A stretch of 64,000 nt of DNA, taken from positions 186,001 to 250,000 of the forward strand of contig JBNJGB010000003.1 of assembly GCA_051747385.1 (NCBI GenBank), in the 5' to 3' direction. The stretch is from JBNJGB01 sp051747385. Its GTDB lineage: Bacteria; Myxococcota_A; UBA9042; PHBI01; JACKFB01. Shown in pieces: positions 25,154 to 34,925 of this stretch (position 1 is the stretch's first letter; each line of letters starts with the position of its first letter). Position numbers and translations under genes: made by a program. The notes under the pieces were generated by a model, which was given only the letters and a program-made list of their open reading frames with translations, did not search any database and was not told where the DNA came from.

Positions 25154-25335
25154 GCGGCCCGGATCGCGCGAGGAATTCCGACGACGCCGAGCTTCCCGCC
25201 GACGCCGACACCTGTCTACTTTTCCGTCCACCGGGGTGTCCAGGGGGGAATCCGTAACCGACCCCGGAGACGGGTCACGACGGGTCCGTATAGTGACTTT
25301 ACAGGGCGGTCGTCAACGCCTAGCTTGCGCGGCCT

Positions 25336-28300
25336 ATGGCTGGACGCTTCGAGGTGCTCCGCTCGCTGGGCGAGGGGGGCCAGGGGAGGGTGGTCGCGGT
25401 GCGCGACGCCGCCCGCGGCGGATCCGTCCTCGCGCTCAAGGAGACGGCGCCTGGCCGGGCCGACGACCTCCGTCGGGAGTTCGCGCTCCTGTCCGGTCTG
25501 CGGCATCCCAACCTGGCCGCCGTCCACGACTGGCTGCCGCGCAGCCCTCTCGCCCCGGAGTGGGCCGCGTACACCCAGGACCTCGTCGACGGGGTCGACC
25601 TCTGGCGGGCCCTCCGGGACGCCCCGGAGCCGGACCGTGCCTGCGTGTTCGAGCAGGTGCTCCGGGCCCTGGCGCACCTGCACGCCGTCGGGGTGGTCCA
25701 CCTGGATCTGAAGCCGGACAACGTGATCGTGGGCGAGGGCGGGGCGCGGGTCCTGGACTTCGGCGTCGCCGCCGCCGTCGGGGACGCGGGCGAAGGCGTC
25801 CGGGGGAGCCGGTCCTACGTGGCCCCGGAGCGGCTGGAGGGGCGACCTCCGGAGCCGCGCGCCGATCTGTACGCCCTCGGCGTGATGATGGCGGAGGTGT
25901 GGCTGGGCGCGCCCCCGACCCCGGCCGACCTCGCGAGCCCCCTGGCGGACGGCTCCGCGCGTCGCGCCTGGCTCCGGGAGCGCGGCGTGCCCGACGGCTG
26001 GGCGGACGTGATCGCGGATCTCACGGCCGCCGACCCCGTCGCTCGGCCGGCCACGGCCCACGACGTCGCGGCGCGGTGGGCCCGGAGCCTCGGCCGGAGC
26101 ACGTCCCTCGTCACCCCGGGGACGGTGGCCGCCGTCCTGCGCGCGGGCCCGCCCGCCGGGCGCGAGGTGGAGGTCGCCGGGCTGCTCGACGCCTCCGGGG
26201 CCGGGCAGGCGCGCGTCCTGGTGGGGCCGGAGGGGATCGGCCGCCGCGCGGTCGCCCGGGCGGTCCTCCGGCGCGCCCAGCTCGGAGGGCGGGAGGCGGA
26301 GTGGTGGCCCGGCGCCGCCTCCGACCGGGGGGCGGAGGGGCTGTCGGCGGCCCTGCGGCGGCTGCTGGGGACCGACGGCGGCCTGGGCACCCTCCCGGAG
26401 CGTCCGGAGGGGGCGAGCGTGGCGGAGGCCGAGCGCACCCTGTCGGCGCGCGTGGAGGAGGTCGTGGACGCGCTGGCGGCGGCTCCCCGCCCCGAGCCCC
26501 GCCCGCTCCTGGTCGCGGACCTGGAGGCGGAGCCCGCCGCCGCTGCGCAGCGCGTGGTCGAGGAGCTGGTGGCGGCCTCCGAGGCCGGCCGGGAGCTCCC
26601 GCTGGGCCTCGCGGTGGTGGCGGCGGAGCACGAGGGCCCCGGCGCGGTGCACCTGGGTCCGATGCGCAGGGAGGACGTGGCGGACATGGTGGCCGCCCGC
26701 CTGGGTCGGGGGGCGGCGAGCGCTCGCCTCGCCGCGGGGCTGGCGGCCGCGAGCGGCGGGCATCCGCGCACGCTGGAGGCCCTGCTGGGGCTCATGGCCG
26801 CCCGCGGCGACCTGACCCTGGGCCCGGACGGGTGGCGGGGACCGCCGGACGGCCGGGTGGGGGCCCTGCCGGAGGCGCTGGCCGCCGCGGTGCGAGAGCG
26901 GCTGGACCTCCTCCCGGAGGGGCCGTCCGAGGCGCTGCGAGCGGTCGCCTGGCTCCGTTTTCCGGCGACGGCGGAGGACGTGGCGGCCGCGCTGGACCGG
27001 CCCGCCGTGCCCCCGGGCGCCCTCGAGGAGCTGATCGGGGCCGGCCTCGTGTGGGACGAGGCGGACGGCGGGTGCAGGGTGGCCCACGAGGCCGTGGCGG
27101 ACACGACCGCGGGCTGGGAGCCGCCCGGCGGCGCCTCGCGGGCCCATGAGCGGGTGCTCCGGCGGGGGGCCCCGGAAGGCCTCGCGCGTGCGTGGCACCT
27201 GGGCGGGGAAGGTGGGGCGGCGGAGGCGCGGCGCGTGGCGGAGGACCGCTGGCGCCGCTGGGACGCCGAGGGGGCCGCCCGGGCGCTGGACCTCGCCCTG
27301 GAGCTGGCGCCGGACGATCCGGAGGCGCTGGACCGGCGGGCGGCCGTGGCGGACCGCCTGGGACCCCGGGACGTTCAGATCCGCTGCCTGGAGCGTCTCA
27401 TGGACCTCGCGGGCGGCGAGCGCGCGCGGCTCGACGCCGAGGCTCGGCTGTTCTGGGCCCTGACCCGCACCGCGGACGCGGCGCGCGCCGAGGACGTGGG
27501 CCGCGAGGTCATCCGGAAGGCCGAGGCCCAGGGCGCGGCGGACGTGCACGTCGCGGCGCGGGTGGATCTGGCGAACGTGGTCATCCAGCGCGGCGACTAC
27601 GACGAGGGAGAGGACCTGCTTCGACGGGCCGAGGCGCTGCTGGATCCCTCCGAGGCCCCCGGTCCGGCGGCCCGCGTGGCGAACAACCTCGGCAACGTGG
27701 CGGCCTACCGGGGGCGGCACGAGGAGGCCCTCCGCAGCTACACGCGCGCCTGGGAGCTGAAGCGCGACGAGGGCGACCCGGTCGGCCAGCGCATCGCCCT
27801 GGGCAACATGGGCCTGATGTGCCTGGAGCTAGGGCGGTCCGGGGAGGCGCTTTCGCACTTCGCGAGGAGCCTGGAGGCCGCGCGCCGCGTGGGGCATCGG
27901 CGCGGAGAGGCCTGGTGCCTGCTCGCCCTGGGCGTGCTGGGGCTCGAGGCGGGGGCGCTAGCCTGGGCGCGGCGTCGCCTGGAGGCGGCGCGCGACGTGG
28001 CCCGGCGGCTGGGTGATCGGCTGGTCGCCTGCGACGCGGAGACGACCCTGGCCGAGCTGACCCTGGCGGAGGGCGACGCCGAGGGGGCGCGGGCGCTGGC
28101 GGAGCGGGGCCTTGCGGCGGCGCGGTCCGTGGAGAGCGCGTTCAACGTGGCCGGGGCCCGGGCGGTGCTGGCGGCCGCGAGCCTGGACCGGGACCCGGAG
28201 GAGGCGGTTCGGCTGGCGCGGAGGGTCGTGGACGAGCCCGGGGCCGGGCCTCCCGCGCGGGCGACGGCCTGGCGCGTGCTGGCCGAGGCTGCGGCGCGGG

Positions 28301-30162
28301 GGGGCGACCTGGAGGAGGCGGCGGGTGCGGTGGAGCAGGCCCTCGAGGACGCCGGGGAGCGCCCGGAGCCGGCCGTGCTGGAGGCCGCGGAGCGGCTGCT
28401 CCGGCTCGGCGGACGGACGGCGCGGGCCGACGCGGTGGCCGCAGAGGGCGTCCGGACGCTCTCGGAGCGGATGGCGGCGTGGCCGGAGGGGCCCTGGGAC
28501 GACGGCGTCGACGACGAGACCACCGGCGACGGGCCCTGCGGGGCCACCTGGCGTGCGCGGCCCCACGTGGCACGGCTGCTCGGCGTGGCGGGGAGGCGGT
28601 CCGGCGAGGGGCGAACGGACGGAGGGAGCGACGTGACGAAGGGCGAATGCGAGTGGCTGCGGCGGGTCGCGGCGTCGGACGCGGCGGGCCTGGAGGCGCT
28701 GCTGGGAGGCTGGCTCGGGGACGTCGTGGCGGACGCCGGGGCGGAGCGCGGCTTCGTGGTGGTGGGCGACGAGGTGTGCGTCGCCCGCGACGTGGACGGG
28801 GACGCCGTGTCCGGGGCGTCCGACAAGCTGCCGCGGGGCGCCCTGGACGAGGCGGCCCGGAGCGGCGGCGCCTGGCGCGGTGCCTCGGGGCGGGGCGCCG
28901 TGTGGGCTGGCTCCGTGGGGGAGGGGGCGACCCTGGTCCTCCAGAACCGCTTCGACCCCGCGGCGTTCCGGGACCTGGCCGCGACGCCCGGCGTGGGGCG
29001 GGGCGAGGTGCTCCTGCGCCTGCGCGCCCTCCACATGCGCCTGGCCGAGGCCGAGCGGCGCCGGGACGAGGCCGAGGAGGGGCGCCGCGAGGACTCGACG
29101 CGGTCCACCGAGGAGATCCTCCGGCTCCGCCGCGAGCTGGAGACCACCCGCGAGCAGGTCGGGCCCGAGCGGAGCTATCCGGACATCGTGTTCGCCTCGT
29201 CGGCCATGAAGCGGATGCTCCGCATGGTGGATCGCGTCCTCGACACGGATCTGCCCGTCTACGTCCACGGGGAGAGCGGCACCGGCAAGGACCTGGTGGC
29301 CCGGGCCCTGCATCACCACGGCGCCCGGGCGAGCGGGCCGTTCGTAGCGCAGAACTGCTCGGCCATCCCCGAGGCGCTGTTCGAGAGCGAGCTGTTCGGC
29401 CACGAGCGGGGCGCGTTCACAGGCGCGGAGCGCGCGACGGAGGGGCTGTTCCGCCGGGCGGACGGGGGCACCCTGTTCCTCGACGAGGTGGCCGACCTGC
29501 CCCTGGATCTCCAGGCGAAGCTCCTCCGGGTCCTGGAGACGGGCGAGGTGCGCCCGGTCGGCGGGCAGCGGACGTTCCGCGTGGACGTGCGCGTGGTCTG
29601 CGCCACCCACCGGGACCTGCGCGAGCGCGTGGCGGCGGGGGCCTTCCGGGAGGACCTCTTCTATCGTCTCCACGTGCTGCGCATCGACGTCCCGCCGCTC
29701 CGGGAGCGTCCGGACGACGTGCCGCCCCTGGTGGAGCACTTCCTGGCGCAGCGGACGGAGAGGGACGGGCGCCCGGTGCGGCTGGGCGAGGGGGTGCTCC
29801 GGACGCTCGTCGCCTACGACTGGCCGGGGAACGTGCGCCAGCTGGAAAACGAGGTGGCGCGCGCGGCCATCCTCTGCGACGGGGAGATCACCGTGGAGGA
29901 TCTCACCGGGACCGTCCGTCGCGGCGCGCTCGGCTCGGAGCGGAGTGACGCCGCCGGGGACGACGCGGACCCGCTCCGCGCGCTCGGGTTGGACCGGGGC
30001 GCCCTGAAGGCACGCGTGGAGCGGCTGGAGCGCGTCGTCCTGAGGGAGGCCTTGGAGCGCGCCGAAGGCAACAAGAGCCGCGTGGCCCGCGACCTGGGCT
30101 TGTCCCGGGCCGGCCTGAACATGAAGCTCAAACGCCTCGGCCTCTGGGACCCGTGCGGCTGA
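25336..30162 (+). CDS. Ser/Thr kinase-AAA-TPR-sigma54 activator fusion
   Basis: A 1608-residue regulator. Residues 1-260 are a Hanks-type kinase: GEGGQGRV (12-19), K35, HLDLKPDN (D124) and DFG (D141). Residues about 285-560 resemble an AAA/STAND module with an imperfect P-loop (GPEGIGRRAVA). About 615-1050 are TPR-like helices (NLGNVAAYRGRHEEALRSY). About 1110-1230 look GAF-like, followed by a charged coiled coil. The sigma54-interaction AAA domain has GESGTGKD (1312-1319), GAFTGA (1359-1364) and FLDE (D1383-E1384), and a Fis-type helix-turn-helix ends the protein. It should phosphorylate targets or itself and activate sigma54 promoters. No good ribosome site is seen before ATG 25336. Target genes are unknown. 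Confidence 0.88.
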   Translation: MAGRFEVLRSLGEGGQGRVVAVRDAARGGSVLALKETAPGRADDLRREFALLSGLRHPNLAAVHDWLPRSPLAPEWAAYTQDLVDGVDLWRALRDAPEPDRACVFEQVLRALAHLHAVGVVHLDLKPDNVIVGEGGARVLDFGVAAAVGDAGEGVRGSRSYVAPERLEGRPPEPRADLYALGVMMAEVWLGAPPTPADLASPLADGSARRAWLRERGVPDGWADVIADLTAADPVARPATAHDVAARWARSLGRSTSLVTPGTVAAVLRAGPPAGREVEVAGLLDASGAGQARVLVGPEGIGRRAVARAVLRRAQLGGREAEWWPGAASDRGAEGLSAALRRLLGTDGGLGTLPERPEGASVAEAERTLSARVEEVVDALAAAPRPEPRPLLVADLEAEPAAAAQRVVEELVAASEAGRELPLGLAVVAAEHEGPGAVHLGPMRREDVADMVAARLGRGAASARLAAGLAAASGGHPRTLEALLGLMAARGDLTLGPDGWRGPPDGRVGALPEALAAAVRERLDLLPEGPSEALRAVAWLRFPATAEDVAAALDRPAVPPGALEELIGAGLVWDEADGGCRVAHEAVADTTAGWEPPGGASRAHERVLRRGAPEGLARAWHLGGEGGAAEARRVAEDRWRRWDAEGAARALDLALELAPDDPEALDRRAAVADRLGPRDVQIRCLERLMDLAGGERARLDAEARLFWALTRTADAARAEDVGREVIRKAEAQGAADVHVAARVDLANVVIQRGDYDEGEDLLRRAEALLDPSEAPGPAARVANNLGNVAAYRGRHEEALRSYTRAWELKRDEGDPVGQRIALGNMGLMCLELGRSGEALSHFARSLEAARRVGHRRGEAWCLLALGVLGLEAGALAWARRRLEAARDVARRLGDRLVACDAETTLAELTLAEGDAEGARALAERGLAAARSVESAFNVAGARAVLAAASLDRDPEEAVRLARRVVDEPGAGPPARATAWRVLAEAAARGGDLEEAAGAVEQALEDAGERPEPAVLEAAERLLRLGGRTARADAVAAEGVRTLSERMAAWPEGPWDDGVDDETTGDGPCGATWRARPHVARLLGVAGRRSGEGRTDGGSDVTKGECEWLRRVAASDAAGLEALLGGWLGDVVADAGAERGFVVVGDEVCVARDVDGDAVSGASDKLPRGALDEAARSGGAWRGASGRGAVWAGSVGEGATLVLQNRFDPAAFRDLAATPGVGRGEVLLRLRALHMRLAEAERRRDEAEEGRREDSTRSTEEILRLRRELETTREQVGPERSYPDIVFASSAMKRMLRMVDRVLDTDLPVYVHGESGTGKDLVARALHHHGARASGPFVAQNCSAIPEALFESELFGHERGAFTGAERATEGLFRRADGGTLFLDEVADLPLDLQAKLLRVLETGEVRPVGGQRTFRVDVRVVCATHRDLRERVAAGAFREDLFYRLHVLRIDVPPLRERPDDVPPLVEHFLAQRTERDGRPVRLGEGVLRTLVAYDWPGNVRQLENEVARAAILCDGEITVEDLTGTVRRGALGSERSDAAGDDADPLRALGLDRGALKARVERLERVVLREALERAEGNKSRVARDLGLSRAGLNMKLKRLGLWDPCG

Positions 30163-30256
30163 CTCGGGGGACCCGCGTCCCTACCTCTCAGGGACGTCGC
30201 GCGCGCACCTGGCCCCACCGGAACCTCGGCGCACAGCGGTCGAGACCTCTCGGGAG

Positions 30257-32710
30257 CTAGTGCACCGGGGCCGGCTTGCCCGACTCCTCGTCCTCCTCGG
30301 TGCTCATCAGGAGCTTCATGAGGGGGTCGTCGGGGCCCTGGGACGGGCCCATCTTGAGGTCGCCGGCCAGCGCGGTCGGGATGATCTCGTCGATGTGCTC
30401 CACCGCGACCAGGGTGATCTGGTTCCGGACGGCCTTCGGGATCTCGCGGATGTCCTTGCGGTTCTCGTCCGGAAGGAACACCAGCTTGACGCCCGCGCGG
30501 TGGGCGGCCAGGACCTTCTCCTTGAGGCCGCCGATGGGCAGCACGCGCCCGCGGAGCGTGATCTCGCCGGTCATGGCCACGTCCTTCCGCACCGGAATGC
30601 GCGTCAGCGCGCTCACCAGGCTGGTCACCATGGTGACGCCGGCGGACGGGCCGTCCTTGGGGATGGCGCCCTCGGGGAAGTGGATGTGGATGTCGACCTT
30701 CTTGTGGAAGTCCGGCGCGAGGCCCCACAGGTACGCCTTGGAGCGCACGTAGGACAGGGCTGCGTGGGCGGACTCCTCCATGACCTTGGCGAGGTTGCCC
30801 GTCAGCTTGAGCTGACCGCTGCCGGGCATGAGGCTCACCTCGGTCGTGAGGAGGTCGCCGCCGGCCATGGTCACCGCCAGGCCGTTGGTCACGCCCACCT
30901 CGTCCTGCTCCTCGGCGCGGTTGGAGCGGTACTTGGGCGGGCCCAGGTAGGAGTGGACCTTGGACGCGTTGACCCGGAAGCGGATCTCCTCGTCACGCTT
31001 GCCCTCCTCGCGGGCCTGGATGACCTCCTTCGCCATCTTCCGGCACACGGAGGCGATCTCGCGCTCCAGGTTCCGGACGCCCGCCTCCTTCGTGTAGCGG
31101 TGCGTGATGGTCCGGATGGCGGAGTCCGTCCAGGACGCCTCGATGTCGTCGATGCCGTTGCGCTCCATCTGCTTTTTCAGCAGGTACTTCCGCGCGATGT
31201 TGAGCTTGTCGTACTCCGTGTAGCCGGAGATCTCGATGATCTCCATGCGGTCCCGGAGCGGCATCGGGATGGTGTGGAGGTTGTTCGCCGTGGCGATGAA
31301 CATGACCTTGGACAGGTCGTAGTCCAGGTCCAGGTAGTGATCGTTGAAGTTGGCGTTCTGCTCCGGGTCCAGGACCTCGAGCATGGCGCTCGACGGATCG
31401 CCCCGGAAGTCCATGGACATCTTGTCGATCTCGTCGAGGAGGAAGACCGGGTTCGACGACCCCGCCTTCTTCAGCGACTGGATGATCTTGCCGGGCAGGG
31501 CGCCGATGTACGTTCGGCGGTGGCCGCGGATCTCCGCCTCGTCGCGCATGCCGCCCAGGGACATCCGGACGAACTTCCGGCCCGTCGACCGCGCGATGGA
31601 CTGCGCCAGGGACGTCTTGCCGACGCCCGGCGGCCCCACGAAGCAGAGGATCGGCCCCTTGAGCTTCTTCACGAGGTGCTGGACGGCCAGGTACTCGAGG
31701 ATGCGCTCCTTGGCCTTCTTCAGGCCGTAGTGATCCTCCTCGAGGATCCGCTCGGCCTCCGTGATGTCCAGCTTGTCCTTGGTGTGGTGGTACCAGGGCA
31801 GGGAGAGGACCCAGTCGATGTAGTTCCGGACGACCGTGGCCTCGGCGGACATCGGCGACATCATCTTCAGCTTCTTCAGCTCACGCTTGAGCTTGAGCGT
31901 CGCCTCCTTCGACATCCGCTTGTTGTTGATCTTCTCTTCCAGTTCCTGGATCTCGTTCTTGAATTCGTCTCGCTCGCCCAATTCCTTCTGGATGGCCTGC
32001 ATCTGCTCGTTGAGGTAGTACTCCTTCTGGCTCTTCTCCATCTGCTTCTTGACCCGCGTACGGATCTTCTTCTCGACCAGAAGGATCTCGATCTCGGCCT
32101 GGAGCATCTCGTACAGGCGCTCGAGACGCTTCACAGGATCCTCGATCTCCAGGATGCCCTGCTTGTCGTTCAGCTTGAGCGAGGCATGGGCGACGATGGT
32201 GTCGGCGAGCCGGCGCGGGTCCTCGATGCTGGAGACGCTCATGAGCATCTCGGGCGGGATCCGCTGGTCCAGCTTCACGTAGCTCTCGAACGTCGTCTGG
32301 AGCTGCCGCATCAGCGCCTCGATCTCGGGCGTGACGTCGACGTGCTCCTCCACCTCCTCCACGTCGCACAGGAAGTAGTCCGGGTGCGGGACGAAGTCCT
32401 TGACGCGCGCCCGGCTCTTGCCCTCCACGAGCACCTTTACCGTGCCGTCGGGCCGACGGAGGAGCTGGATGATGGTCCCGATGGTCCCGATCTTGAAGAT
32501 GTCGTCCGGGGTCGGATCCGTCGTCTTCGCCTTCTTCTGGGCGCAGAGCAGGATCTCCTTCTCGCCGCGCATGGCCTCCTCGACCGCGGCGATACTCTTC
32601 TCCCTCCCGACGAACAGGGGCACCACCATGTACGGGAACACGACGGTGTCCCGCAGCGGGAGGAGGGGAATCAGGCGGCTCTTGCTCGCGCGCTTGTCCT
32701 TTCCAAACAT
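30257..32710 (-). CDS. lon: ATP-dependent protease Lon
   Basis: An 817-residue Lon protease. The order is: N-terminal substrate-binding domain (LPLRDTVVFPYMVVPLFVGR), coiled coil, AAA module with GPPGVGKTS and LLDEIDKM, and a C-terminal peptidase with the catalytic serine in DGPSAGVT (S689) and the lysine in GGLKEKVLAA (about K732). Lon degrades damaged and regulatory proteins. ATG 32710 is preceded by AGGAAGAGA. It is the last gene of the tig-clpP-clpX-lon group, 178 bases after clpX. A stem (GTCCCT/AGGGAC, about 30178-30195) lies between its stop and the convergent kinase gene. Confidence 0.97.
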   Translation of the reverse strand: MFGKDKRASKSRLIPLLPLRDTVVFPYMVVPLFVGREKSIAAVEEAMRGEKEILLCAQKKAKTTDPTPDDIFKIGTIGTIIQLLRRPDGTVKVLVEGKSRARVKDFVPHPDYFLCDVEEVEEHVDVTPEIEALMRQLQTTFESYVKLDQRIPPEMLMSVSSIEDPRRLADTIVAHASLKLNDKQGILEIEDPVKRLERLYEMLQAEIEILLVEKKIRTRVKKQMEKSQKEYYLNEQMQAIQKELGERDEFKNEIQELEEKINNKRMSKEATLKLKRELKKLKMMSPMSAEATVVRNYIDWVLSLPWYHHTKDKLDITEAERILEEDHYGLKKAKERILEYLAVQHLVKKLKGPILCFVGPPGVGKTSLAQSIARSTGRKFVRMSLGGMRDEAEIRGHRRTYIGALPGKIIQSLKKAGSSNPVFLLDEIDKMSMDFRGDPSSAMLEVLDPEQNANFNDHYLDLDYDLSKVMFIATANNLHTIPMPLRDRMEIIEISGYTEYDKLNIARKYLLKKQMERNGIDDIEASWTDSAIRTITHRYTKEAGVRNLEREIASVCRKMAKEVIQAREEGKRDEEIRFRVNASKVHSYLGPPKYRSNRAEEQDEVGVTNGLAVTMAGGDLLTTEVSLMPGSGQLKLTGNLAKVMEESAHAALSYVRSKAYLWGLAPDFHKKVDIHIHFPEGAIPKDGPSAGVTMVTSLVSALTRIPVRKDVAMTGEITLRGRVLPIGGLKEKVLAAHRAGVKLVFLPDENRKDIREIPKAVRNQITLVAVEHIDEIIPTALAGDLKMGPSQGPDDPLMKLLMSTEEDEESGKPAPVH

Positions 32711-32888
32711 CTCGGAGATCTCTTCCTGGTTGCGACGGACGGCGTGCGCCCGTGAGGGCCCGGCCCGCCCCTCGGGTGGGGGCGGGTCGAAGCGGATTGT
32801 CGGATGGTGGGGCTGAGGTCCCCGCCGGAGCGCGACCACACCGCCGGTGGCGGGTCCGCGGGCGAGGCGGCCGGTCCGGCTCCGCGCC

Positions 32889-34142
32889 TCAGGCGGAGAC
32901 GACCTCCTTGTCGTACACGATGATGGGCCGTCCGGCCCCCGTGATGACCTCCTCGTTGATGACCACCTCCTGCACGTTCTCCATCGAGGGGATGTCGTAC
33001 ATGATCTCGAGCATCGACTCCTCGAGGATGGCGCGGAGTCCTCGCGCACCGGTCTTGCGCTCCAGCGCGGCGTGGGCGATGGCCTTCAGGGCCCCCTCCG
33101 TGAAGGTCAGGCGCACGCCGTCCATCTCGAACAGGCGCTTGTACTGCTTCACGAGGGCGTTCTTGGGCTCCATCAGGATCTCGATGAGGGCGTCCTCGCC
33201 GAGCTGATGGAGGGTCGCGGTGACCGGCAGCCGTCCGACGAACTCGGGGATGAGCCCGTACTTGATGAGGTCCTCGGGCTGGACCACCGCCAGGAGGTCG
33301 CCGAGCTCCATCTGGTGGAGCTGGCGGTCCTGGGTGGCGCCGAAGCCGAGCGACTTCTTGCCGATCCGCTGCTCGATGACCTTCTCGAGGCCCGTGAACG
33401 CACCGCCGCAGATGAACAGGATGTTCGACGTGTCGACGGGCAGGAACTCCTGCTGGGGGTGCTTCCGGCCGCCCTTGGGCGGGACCGACGCCACGGTCCC
33501 CTCGATGATCTTCAGCAGGGCCTGCTGGACCCCCTCGCCGGACACGTCGCGCGTGATGGACGGGTTGTCCGACTTGCGGGAGATCTTGTCGATCTCGTCG
33601 ATGTAGATGATGCCCCGCTCCGCGCGGTCCTTGTCGTGGTCCGCGCTCTGGAGCAGGTTGACGATGATGTTCTCCACGTCCTCGCCGACGTAGCCGGCCT
33701 CGGTCAGCGTCGTCGCGTCGACGATGGTGAAGGGGACGTTGAGGATCTTCGCCAGGGTCTGCGCCAGGAGCGTCTTGCCGCTGCCCGTAGGGCCCAGCAG
33801 CAGGATGTTCGACTTGGAGAGCTCGACGTCCTCGCCGTGGACGTCGTTGTGGTCGATCCGCTTGTAGTGGTTGTAGACCGCCACGGAGAGGATCTTCTTC
33901 GCCCGGTCCTGACCGATCACGTAGGAGTCGAGCGTCTCGCGGATCTCCTTCGGCTTGGGGAGGGCCCCGAGGTCGCCGAAGCTCTCCTCCTTCTCGTTCT
34001 CCTCGCGGATGATGTCGTTGCACAGCCCGATGCACTCGTCGCAGATGTACACCGTCGGGCCGGCGATGAGCTTCTTCACCTCGCGCTGCGACTTCCCGCA
34101 GAACGAGCAGCAGAGATTGTTGTTGTCTCGGCGCCTATCCAA
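32889..34142 (-). CDS. clpX: ATP-dependent Clp protease ATP-binding subunit ClpX
   Basis: A 417-residue AAA+ unfoldase. The N-terminal zinc-binding domain has CSFCGK and CDECI (four Cys), followed by GPTGSGKT (Walker A), IYIDEIDK (Walker B), the pore-loop GYVGED, an IGF-like loop region (IGKKSLGFGA) for ClpP docking and the sensor ARGLRAI. It unfolds tagged proteins and feeds them to ClpP. It is 198 bases downstream of clpP, farther than in many operons, and may have its own promoter there, though I see none with confidence. Confidence 0.97.
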   Translation of the reverse strand: MDRRRDNNNLCCSFCGKSQREVKKLIAGPTVYICDECIGLCNDIIREENEKEESFGDLGALPKPKEIRETLDSYVIGQDRAKKILSVAVYNHYKRIDHNDVHGEDVELSKSNILLLGPTGSGKTLLAQTLAKILNVPFTIVDATTLTEAGYVGEDVENIIVNLLQSADHDKDRAERGIIYIDEIDKISRKSDNPSITRDVSGEGVQQALLKIIEGTVASVPPKGGRKHPQQEFLPVDTSNILFICGGAFTGLEKVIEQRIGKKSLGFGATQDRQLHQMELGDLLAVVQPEDLIKYGLIPEFVGRLPVTATLHQLGEDALIEILMEPKNALVKQYKRLFEMDGVRLTFTEGALKAIAHAALERKTGARGLRAILEESMLEIMYDIPSMENVQEVVINEEVITGAGRPIIVYDKEVVSA

Positions 34143-34340
34143 GCCTCAGCCCCCCTGCAGGTGCTCAGCCAGAGTCCTCGTCGAACCAACGCGACCGGGC
34201 CGGGGAATGTTCCCGCCTCGGTGGGGCGGCGCGTCTGCGTTGCCCGATCAAGGGCGACGATAGCCGAAGGGATCGCCGAGCACAACGTCGACGCCGCCTT
34301 GGCGGGCGAGGGCGCCGCAGGTCCGCGAATCCCCGGCTCG

Positions 34341-34925
34341 TCAGCCCTTCCGTGTCACGATCTGGTCGATCAAGCCGTAGTCCACCGCCTCCTGCGGGCG
34401 GAGGTAGAAGTCGCGGTCCGTGTCCTCGTGCAGCTGCTTCAGATCCTGGCCCGTGTGCTCGGCCAGGATGTCCAGGAGCTGTCCCTTCAGGAAGAGGAGC
34501 TCCTTGGCCGCGATGTCGATGTCGGTGGCCTGGCCGCCGAGCCCCCCGAGAGGCTGGTGGAGCATCATCCGGGAGTGGGGCAGGGCGTACCGCTTCCCGG
34601 CCGTCCCCGCCGCGAGCAGCACCGCCCCGAGGCTGGCCGCCTGGCCGATGCAGATGGTCGAGATGTCGCACCCGACGAACTGCATCGTGTCGTAGATGGC
34701 CATCCCGGACGTGATCGAGCCTCCCGGCGTGTTGATGTAGAGGTTGATCTCCTTGTCCGGATCCTCGCTCTCGAGGAACAGGAGCTGGGCGATCACCACG
34801 TTGGCGACGAGGTCGTTCACCTCGCTGCCGAGGAAGATGATCCGATCCTTCAGCAGGCGCGAGAAGATGCCCCACTCGCGCTCGCCGCGGTGGGTCTGCT
34901 CGATGACGGTCGGGATCAGCGTCAT
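34341..34925 (-). CDS. clpP: ATP-dependent Clp protease proteolytic subunit ClpP
   Basis: A 194-residue serine protease. The triad is S98 in QAASLGA, H123 in MLHQPLGG and D172 in TDRD; the residue after the serine is Leu where ASMG is more usual. It forms the tetradecameric chamber of ClpXP. The start overlaps the stop of tig as ATGA, indicating translational coupling. Length and all conserved blocks are normal, so this is the housekeeping copy. Confidence 0.97.
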   Translation of the reverse strand: MTLIPTVIEQTHRGEREWGIFSRLLKDRIIFLGSEVNDLVANVVIAQLLFLESEDPDKEINLYINTPGGSITSGMAIYDTMQFVGCDISTICIGQAASLGAVLLAAGTAGKRYALPHSRMMLHQPLGGLGGQATDIDIAAKELLFLKGQLLDILAEHTGQDLKQLHEDTDRDFYLRPQEAVDYGLIDQIVTRKG

